Of a stretch of DNA of 64,000 nt, positions 19,714 to 29,945 are shown piece by piece. The position numbers and the translations under genes are program-made. The DNA is taken from contig MCGT01000033.1 in NCBI GenBank assembly GCA_002104935.1, positions 124,001 through 188,000 of the forward strand, in the 5' to 3' direction. The notes under the pieces are model-generated. The model made no database searches. It worked only from the letters and a program-made list of their open reading frames with translations, and was not told the origin of the DNA. Origin of the DNA: Hesseltinella vesiculosa. Lineage: Eukaryota > Mucoromycota > Mucoromycetes > Mucorales > Cunninghamellaceae. Each line of letters starts with the position of its first letter. Within the stretch, counting starts at the first letter, position 1.

Positions 19714-21649
19714 CTACAACTTGACGTTCTTGCGAAGAGTTTCCTTGTATTCTTGGATACTGCCTTCGAACACAGAGACATGGCCGTGGTTACAGTGCCA
19801 GATGTCCTTAGCGACTTGAGAGATCAAACGGAAATCGTGAGAAACCAACACAACACCACCGTTGAATTCGTTGATGGCCTTTGCCAAAGAGTCGATGGAT
19901 TCCATATCTAAATGAAGAAAACAAAGAGTTGAGTATCCTGTCCATGATATAAAAAAAAGGGCTTACCCAAGTGATTGGTAGGTTCGTCGAGCAAGATGAT
20001 GTGAGGGTGGGCCATGGCAAGTTCAGCAAAGACCAGGCGAGATTTCAAACCGTCGGATAAGTTGCGGATAGGAGAGGTTTGGTGGGAGCCAGTCAGACCA
20101 TAGCGACCGATTTGCTTGCGCCAGAAGTCCAAATCAGAGCCTTCTTGAGGGAATTGTTTACGCATGTAGTCGATAGGGGACAGATCCATATCCAGTTGAT
20201 CGTTGGAGTGTTGAGAGTACTTGCCGAGCTTGAGGTTGGTGTGACGGTTGATGTGGCCGGCGGTAGGGATCAGCTCACCGCTCATGAGCTTGAGGAGAGT
20301 GGATTTACCAGCACCGTTGGGACCGACCAAGGCAATACGGGAATCCATGTCGACACCCAAATCAACGTCCTTGTACAACAAGCTGTTCATGTCGCCTTGG
20401 TAGGAGAAGGAGAGGTCGGAGGCGGCGAGGACGGGAGGAGGGAGGCGGGCAACGTTGGTGAAGTTGAATTGGAAAACACGTTCGGGTTCGACCTTTTCGA
20501 TGAGACCAGCGGCTTCCATCTTGTCGATGATCTTTTGCTTGGACTTGGCTTGACGGACCAAGTTGGCATAGGTACCGGCGGAAGCGATGAACTTTTTGAT
20601 GTGGGCAATTTCTTCTTGTTGCTTGGCGTAGGCCTTGGCTTGGTTGACTTCGTTTTCGTGCTTGGTACGGACGAAGATATCATAGTTACCACCATAGTAG
20701 TTGAGCTTGCGCTTGTTGTTCAAGTGCATGATGTTGGTACAGACACCGTTCAAGAAATCTTGCGAATGGGAGACGACGATCAAGATACGGTTGTAGGTCT
20801 TGAGGTATTCTTCCAACCACACACAGGCTTCCAGATCCAAATGGTTAGTGGGTTCATCCAACAGCAACAGGGTAGGCTTGATGAACAAGGCACGGGCCAA
20901 GGCCACACGCATACGCCAACCACCAGACATGTCCTTGGTCTTCTTATCCATTTGAGAGGTAGTGAAGCCGAGACCAGAGAGCAAGGTACAGGCACGGGCT
21001 TCAAAGGTGGTGGGATCCAATTCTTCGATACGTTCATAAATGTCGTCCAACAAGGGGTTGTCGGCGCCATCATCTTGACCAAGCAATTCTTCCACCGTCT
21101 TTTCCAAACGAGCCACTTCGGCTTGAGCCCAGTCGATCACAGCTTCCACAGCGTTTTGTTCGGAGGGTTCAGCTTCTTGGTTCAACAAGTAGGTCTATGC
21201 AAAAAAAAAAAAAAGGAGATTGAGCCGCTTTATGCTCTTTCATCTATCCTCTACAATCTTACATCAATGTGCTCAGGGATTTCAATATCACGGCCAGCAA
21301 GAGATTGCAAAAAGGTCGATTTACCGGAGCCGTTGGCACCGATCAAACCATAACGACGGCCAAAGTTGAGTTCGATGGAGGCATTTTCGATCAAGACACG
21401 ACCGTGGTAGTTGAGAGAGTAGGAGTCAATTTTGATATCACGGCTACGTTCTTGGGAAACATAGACACCGGTGGCTGTACGATCGACTTTCAGGCTCAAC
21501 TTGCTCATGGACAAGTCTGATTCGTTGTCCGAGTTGTTGTTGGAGGCCGCAGGAGTCGATTTGGCAGACGACTTTACTCCCTTGGCGGCATCACGGGCTG
21601 CTTTGGCTGCAAGGCGCTTGGCTTTGGAAGCAGAGACTTGAGAACTCAT
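19714..21649 (-). CDS. ARB1: ABC-F ATPase Arb1/ABCF2, ribosome biogenesis
   Basis: Three exons (21649-21263, 21194-19967, 19907-19714) give 602 residues, as usual for Arb1. A basic Ser-rich N terminus precedes two ABC domains without membrane segments. Domain 1 has Walker A GANGSGKST, signature MSGGWR and Walker B LLLDEPTNHLD. Domain 2 has GPNGAGKST, the degenerate signature LSDGLKSR and ILLDEPTNHLD, whose last Asp is split by the final intron. The YGGNYDIFVRTK linker and the coiled arm between the domains fit ABC-F. In yeast, Arb1 shuttles between cytoplasm and nucleus and helps 40S and 60S subunit maturation. Strong codon bias suggests high expression. A 424-codon antisense open frame follows from that bias and is not a gene. 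Confidence 0.93.
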
Positions 21650-22021
21650 GGCTGGATGGAGAGAAGGAAGGAAAAAGAAAGAAGGGCCAAAAAAAAAAAA
21701 AAAAAAAAGTGACAGAAAAGATTTTTGAACAGTCACTCCGCCCCCTTTTTTGTTGCTACTGTGCTGCTTGACTTGAAATATGCTCATTGTGATTGGCCAA
21801 GATGCCAAAAAGATCAAACATGTTTTTTTAGTGCTTGTGGTGGAGCTGCTCATTGGCTCAAGCCAGCCTAAAAAAGCCGTTGCCCAATTTTTGCTGCAAA
21901 GCCAGGTTCGGTTGCCGCAGGTTTTTGAGTCCTCGATCGAAAAATATTGCATAGGGGGGTGAATCGAAAAAAAAAGTAGGGGTCAACACGGCTGTATTCC
22001 TTATCTTTTTCTTTTTTTTTT

Positions 22022-23954
22022 TTAATTCGCTTTGGTCTGATGACATGAGGAGAAAAGTGATTCCACCAGTCGAGATAAAGGGTCGTGGATGGTTGGGAGA
22101 GAGAGTGAGCGAATGTAGTTGACGCGGTGCTGAGTGAAATGCTGCCAAAGCCGGCCCCATTCGTTCAAGTCGGCGGTCAAGTGTGTCCTTTGGCAATAGA
22201 GTCGGAAATGAGTTATCCATTGGATGAATTGATTGATCTGCTGATGATGAATGTCCGACGGGGGTATCGTGGTCAAGGCTTCTAGTTGCACAGCCATCGC
22301 CTGCGTCCATCTCTCCATCGCCTGCAGAAGAAAGTCAGCGATTCGGCTGCTCGATCTTCTTGCTATTACCTTTTCCTTGGATACGTCGCTGCTGACGCTG
22401 ATCAAGCTTAGAGTGAGTAAGGAAAGGTACCTAATGTTAATAAAACGTCAGTCATGGCATTGCTGTATTCAGGCTTACCTGGTGGATGAGTATTTGAGCA
22501 AGGACAAGAGCTCCAAGAAAACAGCATCTTTCCCTTCATGGTGCAAGGTGTCGAGGGCATGCAAGAGAGAGTGATCGGGTTCCCATTCGGATGACTAGAA
22601 AGGAGAAATAAAGGCGTGAATCTTGTGCGATGTCACTGTCCAACTGATCTTACTGACAACGTGTGGAGGACGGAGTGAGAATGATGGGCAATGGCAACAC
22701 GGGTCTGAAGCACCGCAGGGTATTGTTTGATTGTTTGGATCAAGTCGAGACATTCATCTGTGACAGGCTACGAGGAAGAAGAGAAAAAAAGAACAATGAG
22801 AATAAGTTGGAAAACAAGGAAAGATCTAAAAAAGTGACCTGCAAACAAACGCCATGGTTCTTCATGGCTTGAACAAATAAAGCCAACTCGATGGGATGGA
22901 TGGCCAGATGGAGCTTCAGTCTAATAAAAACGAAAAGATAAGGTTGACCCGTGATATCACACAAAGTGTTTCACAAACGTTGCCAATTGCCAAACCTACC
23001 TGTTTTGTACAGATGGTGGTAATCCTTGGTTCATGGGAAACAGCTAACCAAAAAAAAAAAAAAAAAAAATCTCGGGTTGGCAGACTGAATTTGGGTTCAG
23101 TGGCATGTTGCTACCTTTTCCCATTGTTGGAGATGTGTATTGTGTAAACTTGGCTGGAGTATCCAACGGGTGATCAACATTTCACTAAATAAAAGAAAGA
23201 TTGAATGGAAAAGTCTATCGAGGCATGCGTCATTGTTTTTGTTGTCACTCCTTTACATTTGTTTATCTTGACAGTTGACTAGAAATTCTTCTCGCCACAC
23301 CGAGGTTGGTTGTAGATCGTCTTGCAAGTGACACAGAAATTGATGATATTGTAAATCGTGATAGGCATATTGCGATCGCGACTACAAGTCCATTTAGATC
23401 CATTTCAAACAAGCTTTTTTTTTTTTTTTGGGGGGGGGGGGCGGGGGAGGGGTTACCTTGCCATGTTCGAGAAGAGCTCTTTTCATTTCATCATCCAGCT
23501 GTTGCCAATGTTGATATAAAAATGGTAGTCCCCAGTTGGCCTGATCTTCTTGTAAAAAATATTGCATCAGAGCTGTTTTCATCACTAGAAAAAAAACAAG
23601 ATGAGGTCATACTCCCCCTTTTTTTTTGTTATTACCTTCAGTTTTTTTTAAAGGGAGGAAAGCACAAAAGATAATTTTCAAGGATTGAGGAGTTAGATGT
23701 TGGCACTGTAGTTCCTGCATCAGTTGTTGATTGAGCTGATCAACCTATTTTTTTTAAATAAGATCAAACTTGGACGTTTAAGATGTTCTCTTTTTACCCA
23801 GGCTTGATCTTGGCTGGCGAGAAAAGTCATTACATCCTTTAATCGATCACTATGAAACACGTTAGAAGATCCTCATGACATGCTTTACTTACTCTTGATC
23901 ATCAATAACAGGCGGCGCATGCAATAATGAATACAGTGAAAACGTCGTTACCAT
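22022..23954 (-). CDS. Unrecognised many-exon protein, all-helical
   Basis: Proposed exons: 23954-23893, 23849-23798, 23744-23636, 23584-23457, about 23298-23279 (20 nt, uncertain), 23184-23115, 23043-23000, 22920-22839, 22767-22654, 22594-22479, 22430-22370 and 22321-22022. With the 20 nt exon the sum is exactly 386 codons including the stop. The product is rich in Leu, Gln and His, looks like stacked helices (for example IELALFVQAMKNHG, FLELLSLLKYSST), and has no signal peptide or membrane segment. I do not recognise the family. The gene diverges from the AT-hook gene across a 465 bp promoter. Internal boundaries between 23190 and 23456 are the weakest part. Confidence 0.55.
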
Positions 23955-24024
23955 GTAGAAAAGACAGAAAAAGATAGCACCGCCAGAAACCCACGAAAGA
24001 GCGTGTTTTTTTTTTTTTTTTGGT

Positions 24025-24040
24025 GGTTGCCATGGTTACC
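24025..24040. promoter_or_regulatory. RFX/X-box-like palindrome in a divergent promoter
   Basis: GGTTGCCATGGTTACC matches the X-box (GTTGCC-n-GGTAAC type half-sites) bound by RFX-family factors. It lies between the unknown gene (ATG 23954) and the AT-hook gene (ATG 24420). Similar sites occur at 40326 and 46051. Confidence 0.45.
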
Positions 24041-24419
24041 CCCCCCTTTTTTTTTTGTTCGATTGGAAGTCGTCGATCCCAAAATCCTCTATTTTTTTCA
24101 TATTTCATTTGAACATGTGACAACGATCCCTGTAGAACAAGAGTTACTTTCTCCTTTTTCCCTCCTCTCTCTTTGTTCATTGGTTATGTCCTTTTTTGGT
24201 TTGATTTTTTTTTTACTTCATTGGAAGTTTCTTGGTTTTCTGTCAACAAGCTCTTTTTTTCTTTTATTTTCGCCAAATATGGGAAAATTTTCTCCAACTT
24301 TTTATTTATCAAGCCCAGTCTTTTTTTTTCTTTTTTCTTTTTCTTGTTGTTCTCTTTTTTTTTTCTCTTCAAACCATTTCATTCGTTTTCTACTTTATCC
24401 CTCTTATTTTTAATTGTAT

Positions 24420-25547
24420 ATGACCCGTCCACCTATTGAGTTTTTATTGCACCCGCCTTCACCTAAAAAGGCGCCTCGTCCATCACCCGTCCTGCCACCC
24501 AGCCTACCCCCCGTCAGTGCTTTATTGTCCTGTGTTGACAATGACCTAAGTTTAAACGATTTACATTCCCATTCACCAAGGATACCTTCTCTACATTTAC
24601 CTGACAAACCTTCCCCTCTCATGCTAACGATCCCATTCGAACCATCACCGTCCAACTCATCATCCCCGTCCACATCACCTTACCTGTCTTACCATGCTCT
24701 AGATACACCTCTCTCCTCGCCCTGTTCTTCTCCGCATCCCTTTCTCTTACCTCCACCTTCCTTGGGCGGTCGTTCTCGTTCGCCTTCCAACGCTTCCACT
24801 TGTTCCTGGTCCACTGTGCATTCCGTCGGCTCGGCCCCCTCCTCTCCCATCGAGCGCCAGCTCTCCGAATCATCTATCACCGAGCATACCGCCAAACAAC
24901 TGGCTGCTGCCGCTGCTCTTGTACAGCCTTCCCGCTTTACGCCTGCAAGTGAGCCCGCGATTGTGAAAAGGAAACGTGGCCGGCCCGTCAATTCCACCAA
25001 ACGCCAGTCCAAGGAACATTTCACTTTTATGACCCCGACTGTGTGTGATGTCAAACGAACCAACATGCCCCTTTCACCCTCGCCCCAACCTTCCACTTCC
25101 ACTGACCCTCACCTCGCTCAAGACGATGATGACAAGAGTGTGCTGCTACTCTGGCATGACCCCCAGCACGCACGGCTCTCTGCTTACCACAACATGAACA
25201 CTTTTACCAACACCCGCATGGACGAGACCCTGACCATGCCTAAAAAAAAACGTGGCCGCAAACCAAAGACCCAGCTCGCTGGCAATTCCTGCTTTGTCTG
25301 GCGTGATCTCACCGCTCGACGTGGTGTTAACCGAAACAAGGTCAAGAAGCCCTCCCCCACAAGACCAAGGCTTGCGCCAAAGCTAGTCTCACCCTCGCCC
25401 TCGCCTTCTCCTTCGCCTTGTCCCTCGCCTGCCATCCTATCTGTCTCCTCGCCCGTGCCTTCTTTGAGCCTGACCACTTGTGATGGAAAAAGCGAACAGG
25501 AAGACATTGTTGGCTGGACAAAAGGCTTGTCTTTAAATGACCCATGA
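24420..25547 (+). CDS. AT-hook DNA-binding protein, Pro/Ser-rich
   Basis: A single exon of 375 residues starting at the ATG 24420 (MTRPPIEFLLHPPSP). Two AT-hook motifs are clear: KRKRGRPVN near the middle and KKKRGRKPK in the C-terminal third. AT-hooks insert an Arg-Gly-Arg core in the minor groove of AT-rich DNA, so a nuclear chromatin or transcription role is likely. The rest is low complexity, with long Pro/Ser tracts including an SPSPSPSPSPCPSP repeat near the C terminus, and no other domain. The 5' flank is extremely T-rich. The partner and targets are unknown. Confidence 0.78.
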   Translation: MTRPPIEFLLHPPSPKKAPRPSPVLPPSLPPVSALLSCVDNDLSLNDLHSHSPRIPSLHLPDKPSPLMLTIPFEPSPSNSSSPSTSPYLSYHALDTPLSSPCSSPHPFLLPPPSLGGRSRSPSNASTCSWSTVHSVGSAPSSPIERQLSESSITEHTAKQLAAAAALVQPSRFTPASEPAIVKRKRGRPVNSTKRQSKEHFTFMTPTVCDVKRTNMPLSPSPQPSTSTDPHLAQDDDDKSVLLLWHDPQHARLSAYHNMNTFTNTRMDETLTMPKKKRGRKPKTQLAGNSCFVWRDLTARRGVNRNKVKKPSPTRPRLAPKLVSPSPSPSPSPCPSPAILSVSSPVPSLSLTTCDGKSEQEDIVGWTKGLSLNDP

Positions 25548-25966
25548 ACCTTTTTTATTATTATTATTATTTTTTTTTTTTGGCATCCTCTCCTTTCTGA
25601 TTACTGGCTCTTATTCTTGCATTCTCTTTCTCTTCTTTCATGACCCTGCCCTCTCGCTCTCTTGCCTTGTACACACTTTATCTCCACATTGTAAATCATA
25701 TGCGTTCTTACTTTTTCCCATCGATTTTTACTCCTCAATAAAAAAATCCAATCACTTGCCTGTGCTCCTCATTTTTGGCTTCTCCAGATGGTATATTTGT
25801 GCACTGTGGCCAATCACAGACTTTGGCAAGCTTCCCGAAATGGCGGGTGGACTGAAAATTTAAGAGGTGTTTTTTTTCTATTTGAGGCTCTTCCGCCGTT
25901 CTCCCGTTTTTTTTCCTCTTCTTCTTCTTCACTTCTTTTACAACTGTTTTAATTGTCTTTTTGATC

Positions 25967-28469
25967 ATGTTATTGTGTCGACGTCAACAACTCCTTAAGC
26001 CTCAACTGCTAAATCCTACCAACCTGTTCCTTCGTCGTTATGGCGTGCCTCCTGCTGTGCTGAATTCTGACCCTCGTTTGGACAAGACCGTCCAAGTCAC
26101 CAACTCAAGAGGTGTCAACATCATCCATGACCCGTTGCTCTCCAAAGGTAAGCACTCGACCATGAGTAACGAAAGAGATGGCAGGAGCAAAAGAGCATGT
26201 GGATGGTGCCATTAAAAAAAGTGACAACGGGAAGGCCTGGGCAAGTGGCGGGAGAAGACTGGAAAAAAAGACACGGATCGCTCCTTGGTCCCAGGGGATC
26301 ACTTTGGTCTCCTTGGTCGGTTCAAGTTTTATCCAAATCATCTCACACATCTTTTCATCATAGGCACTGCCTTTAGTATCGCAGAACGTGAACGTTTGTC
26401 CATCCGTGGTTTGGTGCCTCCTCGCTGTCAGGAAATGGACAAGCAATTATTACGTGTCAAGCGAAATCTCGATGACTGCCGTACGCCCTTGGCTAAATTT
26501 GTCTTTTTGGCTGCCCTGCAAGATCGTAATGAAACTCTCTTTTACAAATTGATCATCAACCATTTGGATGAATTGGCTGGCATCATTTATACCCCAACTG
26601 GTAAACCCCTCCCTTTTTTTCCTTCCACCCCTGTCGTCTCCTTTTTTTTTTCTCAATGATCTTTTTGACTTTTAGTTGGTTTGGCTTGTTTACGTTCGCA
26701 TGCTATTTATCGCCGTTCAAGAGGTATGTACTTCTCCACTCAAGACCGTGGCTCCATGTCTGCCATGGTTTACAACTGGCCACATGAAGAAGTCGATGTC
26801 ATCGTCGTGACCGATGGCTCTCGTGTCCTGGGTCTAGGTGACTTGGGCTGTAATGGCATGCAGGTAAAGAATAACAAAAAAAAAACATTTCCATTCTGGA
26901 ATAAAGAACGTTCTCATCATTTTTTTTTGACGTCCTGCAGATCCCCATTGGTAAACTTAGTTTGGTAAGCGTGCATTTTGGATCCAGGAGGGTCTTGTCT
27001 TGGCAACCCTTTTTTTTTAACGCCATTTTGTGGTCTTTTTCTTGTTAGTACGTTGCTGCTGGTGGCATCCGTCCTCGTGCCGTTTTGCCTGTAGTGTTAG
27101 ATGTCGGTACCAACAACCAATCCTTGTTGAACGATCCTCTCTACATGGGTATGGGTCATCCCCGTATCGAAGGCGAGGAATACTATAGCTTTGTTGATGA
27201 ATGGGTGACTGCCGTCAAGAGCCGCTGGCCAAGTAAGTTCCTCGACGAAAAAAATGTCATGTTTGTCATCGCCATGAGGCTCACCTTTATTTCTTCTTTC
27301 CAGATGCCTTGATTCAATTTGAAGATTTCAAGTACCCTCACGCTTACAACTTGCTGAACAAATGTAGGTGCTAGCGCTTTTCTTGACATGTCACAGATCA
27401 CCGACATTTTTTTTTTTGGTAGACCGCAACAGCATGACTTGTTTCAACGATGATATTCAGTCCACTTCTGCCATCACGTTGGCTGGTCTCCTGGCCGGAT
27501 TGAAAGCTCGTGGTATGAAGCAGGAAGATCTGGATCAAGAGCGCATCATTTGCTGCGGATCCGGTAGTGCTGGCGTAGGTGTGGTCGAAGGCATTGTCGA
27601 CTGCATGGTGGCTCAAGGCCGAGTCAAGTCCCGCGAAGAAGCCTACAGCCGTGTCTGGATGATGGATCAACACGGCCTTCTCGGTAACCCTCAGCTGTCG
27701 GCCGAGGCTGGCCACATTGCTCCAAGCAATGGCAAGCGTGCAGCCCTGGATGAACTGCAACGTTGTTACGTCAAAAAAGACCTGCCAGATGGTTTGACAT
27801 TGGAAGAAGTCGTGGAGCGCGTCAAGCCTACCGCCATCTTGGGTCTCACCGGCGTCCGTGGCGTCTTCACCGAAAAAGCCATCCGCACCATGGCCAAATA
27901 TACCGAAAAGCCTTTGGTGTTCCCCTTGTCCAACCCCGACACCCATGCCGAATGTACCGCCGAGGAAGCCTTCAAGTGGACCGATGGCCGTGCCATCTTT
28001 GCCTCTGGCAGTCCCTTTGAAGACGTGCCTCTGCCCAACGGTCGCATCGGCCGCACTAACCAATGCAACAACTCCTACAGTTTCCCCGTAAGTGGTCCAG
28101 CGAAAAACCCCTCATGGGCTCCGTTCGAGCACTTACCTTGTCTATTATTTTACTTCTGCTCTCCAGGGTCTGGGTCTCGGCATCACTGTGTCTCGTGCTA
28201 ACCGGGTCACCTCCAGCATGTTCATGGAAACCGCCCGCACCATTGCCGATATGGCTTCACCCAGCCAACTGAAGGAAGGTATCTTATTCCCTGGCGTGGC
28301 CAACTTGCGCGACGTGTCCTTGGCTGTCGGTACACGTGTGTGCGAAGTTGCTTATGAAGAGGGCGTGGCTACTGCCAATCTCAAAGAAGGCGAAGTGCTC
28401 AGCGAGGTGGTCAAGAACTCCATGTACACACCGGAATACGTCCCCTTGGTCCACTACACCAAGTATTAG
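25967..28469 (+). CDS. NAD(P)-dependent malic enzyme, probably mitochondrial
   Basis: Eight exons (25967-26147, 26364-26600, 26676-26863, 26941-26964, 27049-27232, 27304-27363, 27423-28087, 28167-28469) give 613 residues. The N terminus [15 protein letters not shown] is Arg/Leu-rich like a mitochondrial presequence. Malic enzyme marks are [64 protein letters not shown] (metal site; the usual residue after DDIQ is Gly) and [10 protein letters not shown] (nucleotide loop). It converts malate to pyruvate and CO2 with reduction of NAD(P). The cofactor cannot be assigned confidently. Exon 4 is only 24 nt (IPIGKLSL). Confidence 0.93.
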
Positions 28470-29089
28470 ATCCGCTTCGATTTAGACCTCCTGCACTTCC
28501 TCCACCTCATTTATCCCCCTTCATTCCTATTTTTGAGCCTTTTTCCTTTATTTGCCACTCATACATCTTTTACAAATGACCATCGCAATAAAAAAAATTA
28601 TAATATCACTCTATAGCATCCATGTAGACCATGTATCCATCTGGGGCTTTGTATGGGCTTCATTGCTGTCTGTTGGTGCTAGCCAGGAAGCAAATAAATA
28701 AAAGTGAGATGAATGGACGAAAAAGGCGCGCCCTTTTTGCTGCGGGCGGGCGTGCCCACATGGAGAGTGGTTTTTTTTTTCCCCTTCAGCAGCAACATTG
28801 ATGGCACTTCCCGTGACTTCTCATCGTGACTTGATCATCTATGAGTGGTTGATGGCGATGCTGGAAAACATCAGATCAGCCGCGTGGTCGAAAAGGCAAC
28901 TTGATGTCGATCCCGTTTTGGTGCACTCCGATTTCCCTCGTCGTAACAGGGTACGGGCAGTCGGTGACGGTCGTTTCTCATCATACTCTACACCTGTAGA
29001 AAGCAATGGCTTGAGGTTACTTTTTTAAAATAAAGGAATTGTTACAGTCGCTTTTGAACGAACGGATTGAGGAAAAATTTTGCATCCAA

Positions 29090-29210
29090 GCAAGGTTTGT
29101 AGAAGGTCTTGATGTTGGCGTAAAAAAATTCAAGTCTTCCGGCGAAGATTGCCCAGCCAATTTTTACCAGCGAATTGAAAGAAAAGCCTTCCACCCTCGA
29201 CGACCGTGAT
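29090..29210 (+). repeat. Dispersed intergenic repeat copy
   Basis: Contains TTTTGCATCCAAGCAAGG, GGTCTTGATGTTGGCG and GGCGAAGATTGCCCAGCCAA, the same blocks as the copies near 7000. Confidence 0.5.
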
Positions 29211-29449
29211 GCACATGTTTGACGTGCCTTTAGCTTGTCAGTGCTTCTTCAAAGAGACCTATTACAGCAGGGAAACCTACTCTTATCATTCTGTGCTCGC
29301 TGAAAATAGGAGGCAAATCGATAATGTTTGATTTCTGGTCAAAAAGCAAAGGGGGGCCCCTTGCCTTTTTTTAAATAAAGAAAATGCCATATTGCATGTT
29401 TGAGTTAATGAATCACGGTGTCACTTGGCATAGAAGAAGGTCCTGATGT

Positions 29450-29570
29450 AGTACATAGTTGATGAAAAATCCATGTCGATCAGTGAAGGTCACCCAGCCA
29501 ACTTTGTCGAGGTCGTGATTTTTGATCCTTCATTTCGCCAGCCAGAAAAAAAAGCTCTTGCCAAAATCTG
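29450..29570 (+). repeat. Dispersed intergenic repeat copy
   Basis: Contains GATGAAAAATCCATGTCGAT, GTGAAGGTCACCCAGCCAAC, then CGCCAGCCAGAAAAAAAAGC. Same order as copy 1. Confidence 0.55.
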
Positions 29571-29945
29571 CTAAATTTCAAATCCCGCTAATGGCAGCCT
29601 TTGCAAATGCTGACACACGCTTAGAAACTGAAAACTAGTGTGGGTACGGTACTGATACCTAACTTCAGCAGGCCTGGCGTACAAAAAAAAAAAAAAAAGA
29701 ATAAAGCCATACGAAAATCTTCGACTTCACTTTTTCGGTCTGCTATGAATAATTGGATATCGCTGGCCACACGTTCTGTTTTATTTTGAAATGCAATGGG
29801 TGCCGTCAGAAAAAGAGTGACTTGCTGCGAGCATTTGTCAGACACGGTGTTTCAAAGCTGAAAAAAAGGCTTCTTCAACGTTCTCCCGCTTTCCTTTTTC
29901 TTGCATTTTTTTTTCTCACCAGTATTTTTTTTTCTCCCACCAACC

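Larger units (their letters stand above)
28470..29945. other. Intergenic with two dispersed repeat copies
   Basis: No supported gene; a 76-codon frame at 28798 has no domain. The region carries two copies of the dispersed repeat (29090-29210 and 29450-29570). Confidence 0.6.

Noticed and set aside
20079..21353. 424-codon open frame antisense to ARB1
   Set aside because: It mirrors the strongly biased codons of ARB1, crosses the ARB1 intron, and its product is a repetitive low-meaning sequence.
27398..28063. 221-codon antisense frame in the malic enzyme gene
   Set aside because: A shadow of a highly codon-biased exon; no domain, and the sense strand is clearly conserved.
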